A stretch of DNA of 64,000 nt from Lachnospiraceae bacterium (lineage in GTDB: Bacteria; Bacillota; Clostridia; Lachnospirales; Lachnospiraceae). Position 1 is the stretch's first letter; each line of letters begins with the position of its first letter. The notes under the pieces are model-generated. The model was not told the DNA's origin and did not search any database. It was given only the letters and a program-made list of their open reading frames with translations. Positions 8,982 to 18,094 of the stretch are shown here, piece by piece. The stretch spans positions 18,693-82,692 of the forward strand of contig JABZIV010000003.1 of assembly GCA_015258095.1 (NCBI GenBank). The letters are read 5' to 3'. The position numbers were made by a program, and so were the translations under genes.

Positions 8982-9686
8982 TTATTCGGCAAAGGACAAG
9001 GCAATCTCCATCATATCGGAGAATCCCGTCTGTCTTTCATCTGCCGAAAGTTCCGTGCCTTTCACAATATGGTCCGAAATGGAAAGAATGGCAAGCGCTT
9101 TTTTCTTCAGCTTAGCCGCATTCATATACAGTGCAGCCGCTTCCATTTCCACACAAAGCACTCCCATGTCCGCCCACTTCTTCGCCGCATCCGGATAAGC
9201 ATTGTAAAAGATGTCGGATGACACGACATTCCCCACCGTAAAGCGGATGCCTCTGGAGCGGGCTTCTTTAACCGCTTTCTCCAGAAGGGAAAAATCGGCA
9301 ATGGGAGCGAAAGTCCCGGGAAGGGCATACTGATAAGCAAAACGGGAATCCGTGCAGGCTGCCTGGGCAAAAACAATCTCTTTCAGATTGATATTCTCCT
9401 GCAAGGCTCCGGCAGAACCGATACGAATAATGGTATCCACATCATAAAATTGATACAGTTCATAGGAATAGATGCCGATGGACGGCATCCCCATGCCTCC
9501 CCCCATAACGGAGATTTCTTTTCCCTGTATCTTACCGGTAAAGCCAAGCATGTTTCGGACAGAATTAAAACAATGCACATCCGACAGATATGTTTCCGCA
9601 ATATACTTCGCACGAAGCGGATCCCCCGGCATCAGGACGGTCTTTGCAATCTCTCCCTTTTCCGCTTTATTATGTGGTGTACTCAT
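8982..9686 (-). CDS. deoD: Purine-nucleoside phosphorylase, DeoD type
   Basis: A 234-residue hexameric type purine-nucleoside phosphorylase, cleaving purine (deoxy)nucleosides to base and (deoxy)ribose 1-phosphate. It begins MSTPHNKAEKGEIAKTVLMPGDPLRA, has the MGGGMGMPSIGIYSYEL phosphate loop, IRIGSAGAL and the VEMEAAALY ligand motif, and ends in a SISDHIV segment, all typical. It is the first gene of the salvage operon, with GGAGG upstream and a promoter at 9756-9784. Confidence 0.96.
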   Translation of the reverse strand: MSTPHNKAEKGEIAKTVLMPGDPLRAKYIAETYLSDVHCFNSVRNMLGFTGKIQGKEISVMGGGMGMPSIGIYSYELYQFYDVDTIIRIGSAGALQENINLKEIVFAQAACTDSRFAYQYALPGTFAPIADFSLLEKAVKEARSRGIRFTVGNVVSSDIFYNAYPDAAKKWADMGVLCVEMEAAALYMNAAKLKKKALAILSISDHIVKGTELSADERQTGFSDMMEIALSFAE

Positions 9687-9755
9687 ACATCCTCCTCTTT
9701 CTTTCCATTCCTTCTTTTTCCCTATTCTGCGCTTTCAGAGCGGCGGAACAAGTAC

Positions 9756-9784
9756 AGAATAGAACAGAAAGAGAAAAATGTCTA
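9756..9784 (-). promoter_or_regulatory. Probable promoter of deoD operon
   Basis: Minus-strand TAGACA and TATTCT are separated by 17 bases, about 70 bases upstream of the deoD ATG and just after the tRNA cluster terminator. Confidence 0.5.
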
Positions 9785-9809
9785 CGTCCCAGCCCTCCCC
9801 TTTTTCTAC

Positions 9810-9853
9810 AAAAAAATAACGAGCAAAGCTGAATCTCAGGTTTCACTCGGTAT
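9810..9853 (-). terminator. Probable terminator of tRNA cluster
   Basis: On the minus strand ATACCGAG pairs with CTCGTTAT (one mismatch) around a long loop and is followed by a run of T residues. It lies shortly after tRNA-Leu. Confidence 0.5.
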
Positions 9854-9875
9854 CGTCTTCTCTCTATTTTATTCG

Positions 9876-9955
9876 TGCGGATGACAGGACTTGAACCTGC
9901 ACGGTCGCCCACCAGAACCTAAATCTGGCGCGTCTGCCAATTCCGCCACATCCGC
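9876..9955 (-). tRNA. tRNA-Leu (anticodon TAG)
   Basis: GCGGATG/CATCCGC acceptor stem, anticodon stem CCAGA/TCTGG with loop TTTAGGT, short variable arm and GGTTCAAGTCC T-arm. No CCA is encoded. Last of five tRNAs in the cluster. Confidence 0.95.
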
Positions 9956-9978
9956 AAAATCCCTTATAAAAAAAGGAA

Positions 9979-10051
9979 TGAGACACGCGGGAATCGAACC
10001 CGCGACAACTTGATTAAAAGTCAAGTGCTCTACCGACTGAGCTAGTGTCTC
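9979..10051 (-). tRNA. tRNA-Lys (anticodon TTT)
   Basis: GAGACAC/GTGTCTC acceptor stem, anticodon loop CTTTTAA and GGGTTCGATTCCC T-arm. CCA is not encoded. Confidence 0.95.
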
Positions 10052-10055
10052 ATAA

Positions 10056-10127
10056 CAGGGCCAGTTGGATTCGAACCAACGACTGCAGGCGTCAAAGGCC
10101 TGTGCCTTACCGCTTGGCGATGGCCCT
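10056..10127 (-). tRNA. tRNA-Gln (anticodon TTG)
   Basis: AGGGCCA/TGGCCCT acceptor stem, anticodon stem CAGGC/GCCTG with loop CTTTGAC and T-arm GTTGGTTCGAATCCAAC. It is only four bases from tRNA-Lys. Confidence 0.95.
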
Positions 10128-10197
10128 AGGTCACACGAGTGAACGCACTGCGTTTCCCGTAAAGCGAGAATCAGGAAATAACCCTCTACATAAAAAG

Positions 10198-10272
10198 GGT
10201 GGCCACCGGGAGTCGAACCCGGGACCTCCAGAACCACAATCTGGCGCGATAACCAACTACGCTATGGCCACC
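10198..10272 (-). tRNA. tRNA-His (anticodon GTG)
   Basis: Acceptor stem GTGGCCA/TGGCCAC with an encoded extra G(-1) facing C73, the His identity element. The anticodon stem CCAGA/TCTGG holds loop TTGTGGT; the T-arm is GGGTTCGACTCCC. About 70 bases without a gene separate it from tRNA-Gln. Confidence 0.95.
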
Positions 10273-10358
10273 ATGCTATTCTCGCAAGCGAAGAGTTCCT
10301 AGCCGTAACTCCCGCTTTAAACAAGAAGCCACACTTCGTTGTGTACCACTTGTTAAAA

Positions 10359-10432
<74 letters not shown>

Positions 10433-10458
10433 AAATTCGCAATATCTGCGACTCGTTT

Positions 10459-10487
10459 ATAGTAGCGAATTTTAATTTGTTTGTCAA
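10459..10487 (-). promoter_or_regulatory. Promoter of tRNA cluster
   Basis: Perfect TTGACA (-35) and TACTAT (-10) with a 17-base spacer on the minus strand, about 20 bases upstream of tRNA-Arg. Confidence 0.8.
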
Positions 10488-10527
10488 GAATTTTCCATTT
10501 GAATTTTTCAGAAACCCGCTTCCTGCA

Positions 10528-11718
10528 TTACCCGAAATATTTGATTTCGGAACGCAGATTTCCCTTCTTATCCAGATAAAACAACCCATAGCTCGGTCTT
10601 CTATCTTCCTGCCTCGGATACGCAATCGAACCGGGATTAAAGCAATGCACTCCGTTTACCACCCTGGAACAGGGCTTATGCGTGTGCCCGAAAATCGCCA
10701 TGGAACAATTTCTGTCTCGCGCTTCCTCCGCGAGTCTCTGTAAATCCATGTTCACGCTGTAGAGGTGTCCGTGTGCAAGAAAGAGCTTCTCTTTTCCGAG
10801 TCGCAGCTCAGCTTCTTTCGGTAAATAAGCAAAGAAGTCATTATTTCCCTGGACAAAATAACTTTCGCAGCCCTTCGGAAGGTGCGCGCGAATCTCTTCC
10901 TCCGTTCCTTCGCTGTCCCCAAGATGAAGAAAAAAAGCAATATCCGGATTACTATCGATTACTTTAAACAAGGCATCCAGTTTTCTGTGATTATCCGAAA
11001 CGACAAGGATTTTCTTCTCCTGCTGCGCTGCAACTACATCTTCCTTTTTTTTTTCGCTTCCTTCCGCCTTTTTCTCCCCCTGCTCTTCCGGACTGTCCTG
11101 AAAAAGCAATTTCTCCCGCAAAAGGCGCATCATTTTCCGAAGAGCCTTCCCTCTGTGAGAAATGCTGTTCTTCTCTTCCCGAGAGAGCTCCGCCGCCGTT
11201 TTTCCGAAGTCGGGAATAAAGAAAATCGGATCATAGCCGAAGCCTTCCAATCCTTTCTCCTCTTTCGCAATCTCTCCCTCACACTTCGCTTCCGTCTTAA
11301 AAATCTGTCCGTCATAAAAAACAGCCACAATGGCACAGGTATAGAAGGCATAGCGGCTCTTATTTGTCGCCTCTTCCAGCATGGAGAGAATCTTCTTGTT
11401 CTTCTCCGGATAGGCTGTATTCTCTCCCAAAAAGCGCGCAGAATAAATTCCCGGACCGTAAGACAGGGCTTCTATCGAAAGCCCCGAGTCGTCCGCCATG
11501 ACAATATCCCCTTTTTGCAGTATGCCTTTCTTTCGTAAGGCATTGTATAAGGCGCGTGCCTTAATTTCCGCATTTTCCGAAAAAGAGCTGCCGTTTTCAA
11601 TGACATCCTCTTCTTCTCCGGCTTCTTTCTTGCTTTTAATCTCTCCGGGAAAATCGCACAAAATTTCTCTCACTTCCCGGAGCTTATCTTCATTATGCGT
11701 TGCAAAAAAAATCCGCAT
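10528..11718 (-). CDS. Fused XTP/dITP pyrophosphatase (RdgB/HAM1) and YfcE-type phosphodiesterase
   Basis: One 396-residue frame joins two enzymes. Residues 1 to about 200 are a HAM1/RdgB domain that hydrolyses non-canonical purine nucleoside triphosphates: FFATHNEDKLREVREIL, DDSGLSIEAL, PGIYSARF and GFGYDPIFF are intact. A charged linker (about residues 205-235, rich in E, K and Q) leads to an MJ0936/YfcE metallophosphoesterase domain with VVSDNHRKLD, HLGDSEG, QGNNDF, LAHGHLY, IFGHTHKP and FNPGSIAYPR. No stop or frameshift separates them. The two genes are often neighbours in Clostridia, so a gene fusion is plausible. It is followed by the tRNA promoter and preceded at seven bases by the methyltransferase gene. 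Confidence 0.92.
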   Translation of the reverse strand: MRIFFATHNEDKLREVREILCDFPGEIKSKKEAGEEEDVIENGSSFSENAEIKARALYNALRKKGILQKGDIVMADDSGLSIEALSYGPGIYSARFLGENTAYPEKNKKILSMLEEATNKSRYAFYTCAIVAVFYDGQIFKTEAKCEGEIAKEEKGLEGFGYDPIFFIPDFGKTAAELSREEKNSISHRGKALRKMMRLLREKLLFQDSPEEQGEKKAEGSEKKKEDVVAAQQEKKILVVSDNHRKLDALFKVIDSNPDIAFFLHLGDSEGTEEEIRAHLPKGCESYFVQGNNDFFAYLPKEAELRLGKEKLFLAHGHLYSVNMDLQRLAEEARDRNCSMAIFGHTHKPCSRVVNGVHCFNPGSIAYPRQEDRRPSYGLFYLDKKGNLRSEIKYFG

Positions 11719-11724
11719 GGTATC

Positions 11725-12879
11725 CTACTTTCCCTTATATTGATAGAGATAGGTCTTCATCATCCCGTTATAGATTTTTCTATTTTTAAAAGACTTCCCC
11801 AAATATTTCTCCGCCTGCTCATAGGCGGTAATCACAAATAGCTGCCAGTCGTTCAGTCCTTCATACGCTTCCCTGAGCTCCGTATACAGCAAAGGCAGAT
11901 TTCTCTTATCCTCAATCCTTTCCCCATAAGGCGGATTGGTCATCAGGACACCATGTTTTTTTCCGTGAGACATTTTTGCAATATCCCTTTCCTGAAAATG
12001 AATAAGAGAAAGCACACCCGCTCGTTCCGCATTTTCCCGGCAAACCGGAATCATCGCCGGATCAATGTCATATCCCTGAATATCGACCATTTTCCCGAAT
12101 CGATTCTCCTTCGTCTCAAGAAGAGGACGATCAACCATATCCTCCGCTTCCGTAATTGCCGCGTACCATTCTTTCTTCGGAATGAGATTCTCCCACTCCT
12201 CCGCCGTAAAGCTTCGGTCCATTCCCGGGGCGATATTCGCCGCAATCATCGCGGCCTCAATCGGAAAAGTCCCCGCACCGCACATCGGGTCGACAAAAGG
12301 CGCATCTTCCCTCCACTTACTTAATAAAATCAGGGCGGCGGCAAGCGTCTCTTTAATCGGCGCTTTACCCATCTTGAGACGATATCCCCGTTTGTGCAGG
12401 GACTCTCCACTGCTGTCCAGACAAACAGTGACCTCATCCTTAAAAAGAGAAACACGGAAAGGATATTTTGCACCGTGTTCTGAAAATGTGTTTACATGGT
12501 AAATCCCGGAGAGCCGATCCACCATAGCCTTCTTCATCACGGACTGAATGTCCCGCGGGGAAAAGAGCTTTGACTTTACAGAACTCGCTTTCGTAACCCA
12601 AAACGAAGCATCGACCGGAAGAACCTTTTCTAAAGGAAGAGCCTTCGTCCCCTGATAGAGATCTTCGTACGACTCCGCATGAAAAGACCCCAGTTTGATA
12701 AGAACACGTTCGCCGGTTCGAAGAAAAATATTGGCACGGACGATAGCTTCCGCATCCCCGATAAAATGGACTTTCCCATCACTTACCAGGGAAACCTCAT
12801 ATCCAAGGTCGTGAATCTCCTTCTTACAGACAGACTCCAGACCGAAGTGGCAAGGCACAATTAATTCAAATCTCTGCAT
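11725..12879 (-). CDS. THUMP-domain class I SAM-dependent RNA methyltransferase (RlmL N-terminal/YpsC-like)
   Basis: A 384-residue methyltransferase of the RlmL/YpsC family, which modifies guanosine N2 in large-subunit rRNA. Residues 1-60 and the following THUMP segment bind RNA; VDPMCGAGTFPIEAAMIA is the SAM-binding loop, GYDIDP the acidic loop and MTNPPYGERI the catalytic N2-guanine motif. The RlmK half found fused in E. coli is absent, as is usual in Firmicutes. It lies between the HAAS membrane protein (9-base gap) and the rdgB-yfcE fusion. The exact rRNA target is not shown. Confidence 0.9.
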   Translation of the reverse strand: MQRFELIVPCHFGLESVCKKEIHDLGYEVSLVSDGKVHFIGDAEAIVRANIFLRTGERVLIKLGSFHAESYEDLYQGTKALPLEKVLPVDASFWVTKASSVKSKLFSPRDIQSVMKKAMVDRLSGIYHVNTFSEHGAKYPFRVSLFKDEVTVCLDSSGESLHKRGYRLKMGKAPIKETLAAALILLSKWREDAPFVDPMCGAGTFPIEAAMIAANIAPGMDRSFTAEEWENLIPKKEWYAAITEAEDMVDRPLLETKENRFGKMVDIQGYDIDPAMIPVCRENAERAGVLSLIHFQERDIAKMSHGKKHGVLMTNPPYGERIEDKRNLPLLYTELREAYEGLNDWQLFVITAYEQAEKYLGKSFKNRKIYNGMMKTYLYQYKGK

Positions 12880-12888
12880 GGCGCTCCT

Positions 12889-13476
12889 CTACCGTCTTAA
12901 TATATTGGAAATCAACCATAAAACAGCAGCTATGGCAAATACCGGAAGAAGGACAGGCGCAAGTACAGACAGAACTCCTCCAACCACCGTGACGATGAGA
13001 ACAAGAAATAGGAGAACAATCAGGAGCGCTAAAATACAACCGCCGTTCCCAAAAGAAACAAAGGCCGGGCCGCTTCCTTCCCTTTCCCGCTCCGAGGTCG
13101 AAAAACGCGTTTTTCCTTCCTCTCCATATTTTTCATACAGCACTTCTTCCGTATCGGAAGCCGTCTCACTTTCGGAACCCGTTCCGCCATACTGCCTGTC
13201 TTCCTCATCCGACGCAAAGTTAATATCTTTCTCCTCGTACCGAAAAGGGGTGGTGCGGGCAACGTGATCCCCTGCCGCATCCGCGGCATCCATGATACTC
13301 TGCGCAAGAAGATGCGGTTCGGAAAGAGAAGAAACAACCTCTTCTTCTCCTTTTCCTTTGGCTACTTCCTCCGTTATATACTCACTATAAAAGTGAAGCT
13401 GTTCCAGAATCACCTCATCGGATACATTGCCCTGCAATTCTCCGCGAAGCGCCTGTAAAAATGTCGTCTTATTCAC
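12889..13476 (-). CDS. HAAS/DUF1700-type membrane protein
   Basis: A 195-residue protein with an N-terminal HAAS-like domain (MNKTTFLQALRGELQG, then YSEYITEEVAKGKGEEEVVSSL) of the kind that accompanies PadR-regulated membrane modules. A charged, probably disordered middle (about residues 80-145) follows, then two C-terminal hydrophobic segments from GGCILALLIVLLFLVLIV to VFAIAAVLWLISNIL. Its start overlaps the stop of aspS by eight bases, so it is translated with the tRNA synthetases. No PadR regulator is adjacent. Function is unknown; membrane location is inferred. Confidence 0.75.
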   Translation of the reverse strand: MNKTTFLQALRGELQGNVSDEVILEQLHFYSEYITEEVAKGKGEEEVVSSLSEPHLLAQSIMDAADAAGDHVARTTPFRYEEKDINFASDEEDRQYGGTGSESETASDTEEVLYEKYGEEGKTRFSTSEREREGSGPAFVSFGNGGCILALLIVLLFLVLIVTVVGGVLSVLAPVLLPVFAIAAVLWLISNILRR

Positions 13477-15274
13477 TCTCTTTATCCTCGGCGATGACCT
13501 GAATGTGTAAATCCAAAAGCTGCTGCGGATCGAACACTTCCGCCGGCGCCTCCATCATGGCGTCCGATCCGTCTTTTCCTTTCGGGAATGCAATGACGTC
13601 TCGGATTGTGTCCGCACCGACCATCCACATCGCAAGTCTGTCCAAACCGTAAGCCAGTCCTGCATGGGGCGGCACTCCGTAACGGAACGCCTGCATAAGG
13701 AAGCCAAACTGCTCGCTCGCTCTTTCCGGTGTAAAGCCTAACTTCTCCAGCATCCTCTCCTGCACATCACTCTGATGGATTCTTACCGAACCGCCCCCGA
13801 GTTCCGTTCCGTTCAGCACGATATCATACGCTTTTGCCCGGACTTTGGAGAGATCTTCATCCAGATATTGCAGGTCTTCTTCCATCGGCATGGTAAAGGG
13901 ATGATGCATTGCCTGATAGCGTCCAAGTTCTTCAGAATACTCAAACATCGGAAACTCTGTAATCCAGAGAAACTTCCACTGTGTTTTATCAATTAAATCG
14001 AGGTCTTTTCCAAGAGCAAGACGCAATGCCCCCAGGGAATCCCATACCACATTTTTCTTTTTATCCGAAACCAGAAGTAAGAGATCGCCCTTCTCCAGCT
14101 GCGATGCGGAAATGAGCTTCTTCGCTTCCTCTTCCGAAAGGAACTTTGCAAAGGAGGACTTAACTGTTCCGTCTTCCTGTACACCGTACCATGCGAGTCC
14201 TTTCGCGTGATAGCCCTTAACCAGTTCTACATAGGAATCGATCTTCTTTCTCGGCATTCCCGCCTCTCCCTTTACGAGAAGACCTTTTACCATACCGCCT
14301 TCCTTCACACAGTCTGAAAAGACGGAGAAGCCGCAATCCCTTACCGCTTCCGTCAAATCAAGGAGCGGCATTCCGAAGCGAAGATCCGGCTTGTCGGAAC
14401 CGTAATGATTCATCGCATAGTCCCAAGTCATCCTCTGCAAAGGAAGCTGCACATCGATATGGCAGACTTCTTTGAAAAGATATTGCAAAAGACGCTCGTT
14501 AACATCCAAAACATCCTCGATATCCACAAAAGACAACTCCATATCTACCTGGGTAAATTCCGGTTGTCTGTCCGCTCTTAAATCCTCATCCCGATAGCAT
14601 CTCGCCAGCTGAAAATAGCGATCCATTCCGGATACCATCAAAAGCTGCTTCAAAAGCTGGGGAGACTGTGGAAGTGCATAAAAAGTACCTCTGTGCAGTC
14701 TTGACGGCACAAGAAAATCTCTTGCTCCTTCCGGCGTCGACTTAATGAGAGTCGGTGTTTCAATCTCCAAAAAGCCGCCTTCCGACAGAAAATGGCGAAT
14801 CAGCTGGGCTATCCGCGCTCTTGTCATAATCTTCTTTGCAAGATCCGGTCTGCGGAGATCCAGATAACGATACTTTAAACGAAGGTCCTCCTTCGTCTTG
14901 GAATCCGCCTCAATCGGAAAGGGTGGCGTCTCCGACTCGGAAAGAATGCGCAGACTCTTTGCGACCAGTTCAATGTTTCCTGTGGAAAGCTCTGCATTAC
15001 TATCTTTACCGCGACTTCTGATCTCTCCTTCAACCGCAATGACATACTCCTGCCGTAATGTCGCCGCCTTCGAAAAGACGTCCTTCCCACACTCCTCTTC
15101 CTCAAAAAGAATCTGTAAGATACCCGAACGGTCACGGAGATCCGTGAAAATCAAGCCTCCTTTATTACGGGACTTTTGTACCCATCCCATCATACATACT
15201 GTCTTTCCGATGTAGCTTTCTCCGAGTTCCGCACATCTAGCCGTTCTATGTAAACCCTGCATTGACTCTGCCAT
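13469..15274 (-). CDS. aspS: Aspartyl-tRNA synthetase
   Basis: A 601-residue class II synthetase. The N-terminal OB fold (HRTARCAELGESYIGKTVCMMGWVQKSRNKGG begins the domain) binds the anticodon; motif 2 is FQLARCYRDEDLRADRQPEFTQVDMELSF, and motif 3 is GLAYGLDRLAMWMVG. The bacterial insertion domain is present and the length is normal. The ATG at 15274 is used because GGGGGAG lies just upstream; an extended frame to 15328 runs into hisS. It follows hisS after ten bases, a common Firmicutes pairing. Confidence 0.97.
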   Translation of the reverse strand: MAESMQGLHRTARCAELGESYIGKTVCMMGWVQKSRNKGGLIFTDLRDRSGILQILFEEEECGKDVFSKAATLRQEYVIAVEGEIRSRGKDSNAELSTGNIELVAKSLRILSESETPPFPIEADSKTKEDLRLKYRYLDLRRPDLAKKIMTRARIAQLIRHFLSEGGFLEIETPTLIKSTPEGARDFLVPSRLHRGTFYALPQSPQLLKQLLMVSGMDRYFQLARCYRDEDLRADRQPEFTQVDMELSFVDIEDVLDVNERLLQYLFKEVCHIDVQLPLQRMTWDYAMNHYGSDKPDLRFGMPLLDLTEAVRDCGFSVFSDCVKEGGMVKGLLVKGEAGMPRKKIDSYVELVKGYHAKGLAWYGVQEDGTVKSSFAKFLSEEEAKKLISASQLEKGDLLLLVSDKKKNVVWDSLGALRLALGKDLDLIDKTQWKFLWITEFPMFEYSEELGRYQAMHHPFTMPMEEDLQYLDEDLSKVRAKAYDIVLNGTELGGGSVRIHQSDVQERMLEKLGFTPERASEQFGFLMQAFRYGVPPHAGLAYGLDRLAMWMVGADTIRDVIAFPKGKDGSDAMMEAPAEVFDPQQLLDLHIQVIAEDKESE

Positions 15275-15284
15275 ACACTCCCCC

Positions 15285-16544
15285 TTAATCAGCGTATATC
15301 TCCACAAATTCCTTATATCCTTCAGCACTAAGCTTCTCTTTTTGGAATTTTTTATTTTTATTCATCTGCGTGAGAAGCACTACTTCTCCTCCCGCTCTTC
15401 TTTCCATAACTTCTTTCAGACAGGCGGAAAGCTTTTCTTCCGAAACCTTCTTCTCCACAAGATAAGCGACCTTACTGCCTTCCTTATCTGCTTCCGCACC
15501 CTCCAGAAGAATCCCTATGATTCTTTCAAAGCCAATGGAAAAGCCGACAGCCGGCGTATCTGTCCCGATAAACTTGCCGACCATCTTATCATATCTTCCT
15601 CCTCCGCCAATGGAACCGGAAAATAGAGGAGAACGAACTTCAAATATCGGACCGGTGTAATATCCCATTCCCCGCACGAGCGTCGGATCAAAGCGAAGAG
15701 AAATCGAAGCTTTGCTGCAATCCTCTACCATTTTCATAATCTGATACAGATTCTCCCCGACTCCCTCTTCGAGATGCCCCCCGAGCAGCTCAGTAAGGCG
15801 CAAGATGTCCTCTTTCTCCCCTTTCACGAGAGACAGGCATTCTTCATACTTTCCGATTTGTTCCTCCGTATAAGAGAGAGAGAGTAATTCTTTCTTTACC
15901 CCATCTCTACCGATTTTGTCCTCTTTGTCCAGAACGATGGAAATCTCCTGAAACGCCTCTTCCGGAAATCCCGCATAAGCTTGCATCGCCTTTAAAATCC
16001 TTCGATCATTTAAAACGATATAAAAAGGATACTTCTCTCCAAAGCCGATTTCTTTCAGTACGGTTCCCATCGCCATAATGAGGTCTATTTCCGAAAGATT
16101 GCTTGCATCCCCGAAGACGTCGATATCACACTGCCAGAACTCTCTAAAACGGCCCTTCTGCGGACGGTCCGCACGAAAAACCGGTCCAATCTGCAAAGCC
16201 TTGAAAGGAGAAGGAAGAGCGGACTGATTCTCCGCATAAAAGCGGGAAAGGGGAAGCGTTAAATCATAGCGAAGTCCCGCGTCCGAAAGGTGATCAAAAT
16301 CGCCTTTTTCCAGCGCTTCCTTCCATTTCTCTCCCCTTTTCTCCACCTTGAAAATCAGTTGTTCGTTATCTCCCCCCTGCTTACTGAGGAGATTACTGAG
16401 ATGTTCCATAATCGGTGTCTCGATCTCTGTGAAACCGAAGCGCGTATAGACCGATCGGATGGTGGAGAGAACCCTCTGCCTCACTTCCATTTCCTTCGGT
16501 AAAATATCTTTCATGCCGGTTACGGCTTTTTTTGTTAATGCCAT
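15285..16544 (-). CDS. hisS: Histidyl-tRNA synthetase
   Basis: A 419-residue class II synthetase. It starts in the usual way (MALTKKAVTGMKDILPKE), has motif 2 with QIGPVFRADRPQKGRFREFWQCDID, the histidine-specific motif LVRGMGYYTGPIFEVRS, motif 3 GFSIGFERI and a C-terminal anticodon domain. Together with aspS it forms the start of the minus-strand cluster that also contains the membrane protein, the rRNA methyltransferase and the nucleotide-pool enzyme. Confidence 0.97.
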   Translation of the reverse strand: MALTKKAVTGMKDILPKEMEVRQRVLSTIRSVYTRFGFTEIETPIMEHLSNLLSKQGGDNEQLIFKVEKRGEKWKEALEKGDFDHLSDAGLRYDLTLPLSRFYAENQSALPSPFKALQIGPVFRADRPQKGRFREFWQCDIDVFGDASNLSEIDLIMAMGTVLKEIGFGEKYPFYIVLNDRRILKAMQAYAGFPEEAFQEISIVLDKEDKIGRDGVKKELLSLSYTEEQIGKYEECLSLVKGEKEDILRLTELLGGHLEEGVGENLYQIMKMVEDCSKASISLRFDPTLVRGMGYYTGPIFEVRSPLFSGSIGGGGRYDKMVGKFIGTDTPAVGFSIGFERIIGILLEGAEADKEGSKVAYLVEKKVSEEKLSACLKEVMERRAGGEVVLLTQMNKNKKFQKEKLSAEGYKEFVEIYAD

Positions 16545-16611
16545 ACTGCCTCTCTAATCCTTTTAAACTGTTTTTATAAAATTGTCCATGCCGAGAAATC
16601 GCCCGTCTCCG

Positions 16612-17913
16612 CTAATCTTTTCTTCTCGAAAAAGAGGAGTCCCTGTTCTTTAAATAGGCCGCCATCTCGGGGTCAACGTCTAAAGTCGCAAAGTAATCCG
16701 TATCCCGCTCCGGTCTTCGAATCATCTTCACGCTTCCGTCCGACTTTAGCAAAAGCTCTGCGCTCCAAAGCTTACCGTTATAATTGTATCCCATTGCAAA
16801 ACCGTGCGCTCCGGCATCATGGATAAAGAGAAGATCGCCTTTCTCCAGACAGGGCAATTCCCGGTTCTTGGCAAACTTGTCGTTATTTTCACAAAGGGAA
16901 CCGACCACATCATAGACTTTCTTCTCGCTGGCATCTTCTTTTCCGAGTACGGTGATATGATGGTACGCATCGTAAATCGCCGGTCGCATCAGATTTGCCG
17001 CACAGGCATCCACGCCGGCATAGTGCCTGTACGTCTCTTTAAAATGAATCACCTTGGTAACGAGTGCCCCGTGCGGTCCTAAAATATACCGTCCCAGTTC
17101 CGTACAAAGTCGAACATCCGTGATTCCATTTTTAACCAGAACTTCCTCATAAACCTCTCTCACCCGTTCTCCAATCAGCAGGATATCATTTTCCTCCTGT
17201 TCAGGGCGATAGGGAATCCCGACTCCACCGGAAAGATTGACAAATTCCAGCTGAACGCCGGTCTCCTGTTTTATTTTCACAAGCAGAGAGAACAGCTGCT
17301 TTGCCAGCGTCGGATAGTAGTCATTGCTCACTGTATTGGAAGCCAGGAATGCATGAATTCCAAAATGCTCCACTCCTCTATCCTTTAAAAGACGATAGCC
17401 TTCAATAATCTGTGCTTCCGTCATGCCATACTTCGCGTCTTCCGGATTGTCCATAATGGTATTTCCAATACTGAAGTATCCGCCGGGATTAAAACGCAGA
17501 CTCATGGTTTTCGGTAATACACCCAAAATATTGCTGACTTCTTCGATGTTCGTAAAATCATCCAGATTAATGATGCCGCCAAGTTGATTACAGAATAAAT
17601 ACTCCGGATCCGGTGTATCGTTCGAAGAAAACATAATCTCCTCTCCGGAAAATCCGCAGGCTTCCGCGAGACTGAGTTCCGGCGCCGAAGAACAGTCCAC
17701 CCCGCAACCCTCTTCTTTTAAAATACGAAGAATTGCGGGAGTCGGTGTCGCTTTAATCGCAAAATACTCTTTATAGCCTTTATTCCAGGAAAATGCTTTG
17801 TACAGTTTTCGTACTGTCTCACGGATTCCTTTCTCATCATAAAGATAGAAAGGCGTGGGATAACGCTCCTCTATTTCCTTCGCTTTTCGATAATCCACAA
17901 ACGGCTTCTTCAT
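16612..17913 (-). CDS. lysA: Diaminopimelate decarboxylase
   Basis: A 433-residue PLP enzyme that decarboxylates meso-diaminopimelate to lysine. The PLP lysine is in YFAIKATPTPAIL; CGVDCSSAPEL, LSGGVGIPYRPEQ, TELGRYILGP and CENNDKFAKNREL are conserved catalytic and substrate segments. The two-domain length is normal. It is monocistronic or follows pyk after the terminator at 18046-18083. A carboxynorspermidine decarboxylase is an alternative in the same fold, but the overall pattern fits LysA better. Confidence 0.88.
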   Translation of the reverse strand: MKKPFVDYRKAKEIEERYPTPFYLYDEKGIRETVRKLYKAFSWNKGYKEYFAIKATPTPAILRILKEEGCGVDCSSAPELSLAEACGFSGEEIMFSSNDTPDPEYLFCNQLGGIINLDDFTNIEEVSNILGVLPKTMSLRFNPGGYFSIGNTIMDNPEDAKYGMTEAQIIEGYRLLKDRGVEHFGIHAFLASNTVSNDYYPTLAKQLFSLLVKIKQETGVQLEFVNLSGGVGIPYRPEQEENDILLIGERVREVYEEVLVKNGITDVRLCTELGRYILGPHGALVTKVIHFKETYRHYAGVDACAANLMRPAIYDAYHHITVLGKEDASEKKVYDVVGSLCENNDKFAKNRELPCLEKGDLLFIHDAGAHGFAMGYNYNGKLWSAELLLKSDGSVKMIRRPERDTDYFATLDVDPEMAAYLKNRDSSFSRRKD

Positions 17914-18045
17914 CTCTTACTCCTTTACAGCAGTTAACCCCCTACCTTCTTTTATAAACCCGGTTTCCAAAGGAACTAGACCATAGAACTTTCGTCCTTC
18001 TTCCTATCCTAATCCCCTGTTTTCCAAATCTATCGGGCATTAAAA

Positions 18046-18083
18046 AAAGTCCACTCTATCTTAAACAAGCTAGAGGGACTTTT
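18046..18083 (-). terminator. Rho-independent terminator of pyk
   Basis: Minus-strand AAAAGTCCCTCTAGC pairs with GATAGAGTGGACTTTT with two mismatches around an eight-base loop, followed by a T run. Confidence 0.85.
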
Positions 18084-18094
18084 CAAGTAAAATC

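Noticed and set aside
9869..10302. Open frames across the tRNA cluster on both strands
   Set aside because: They read through complete tRNA genes with clear cloverleaf elements.
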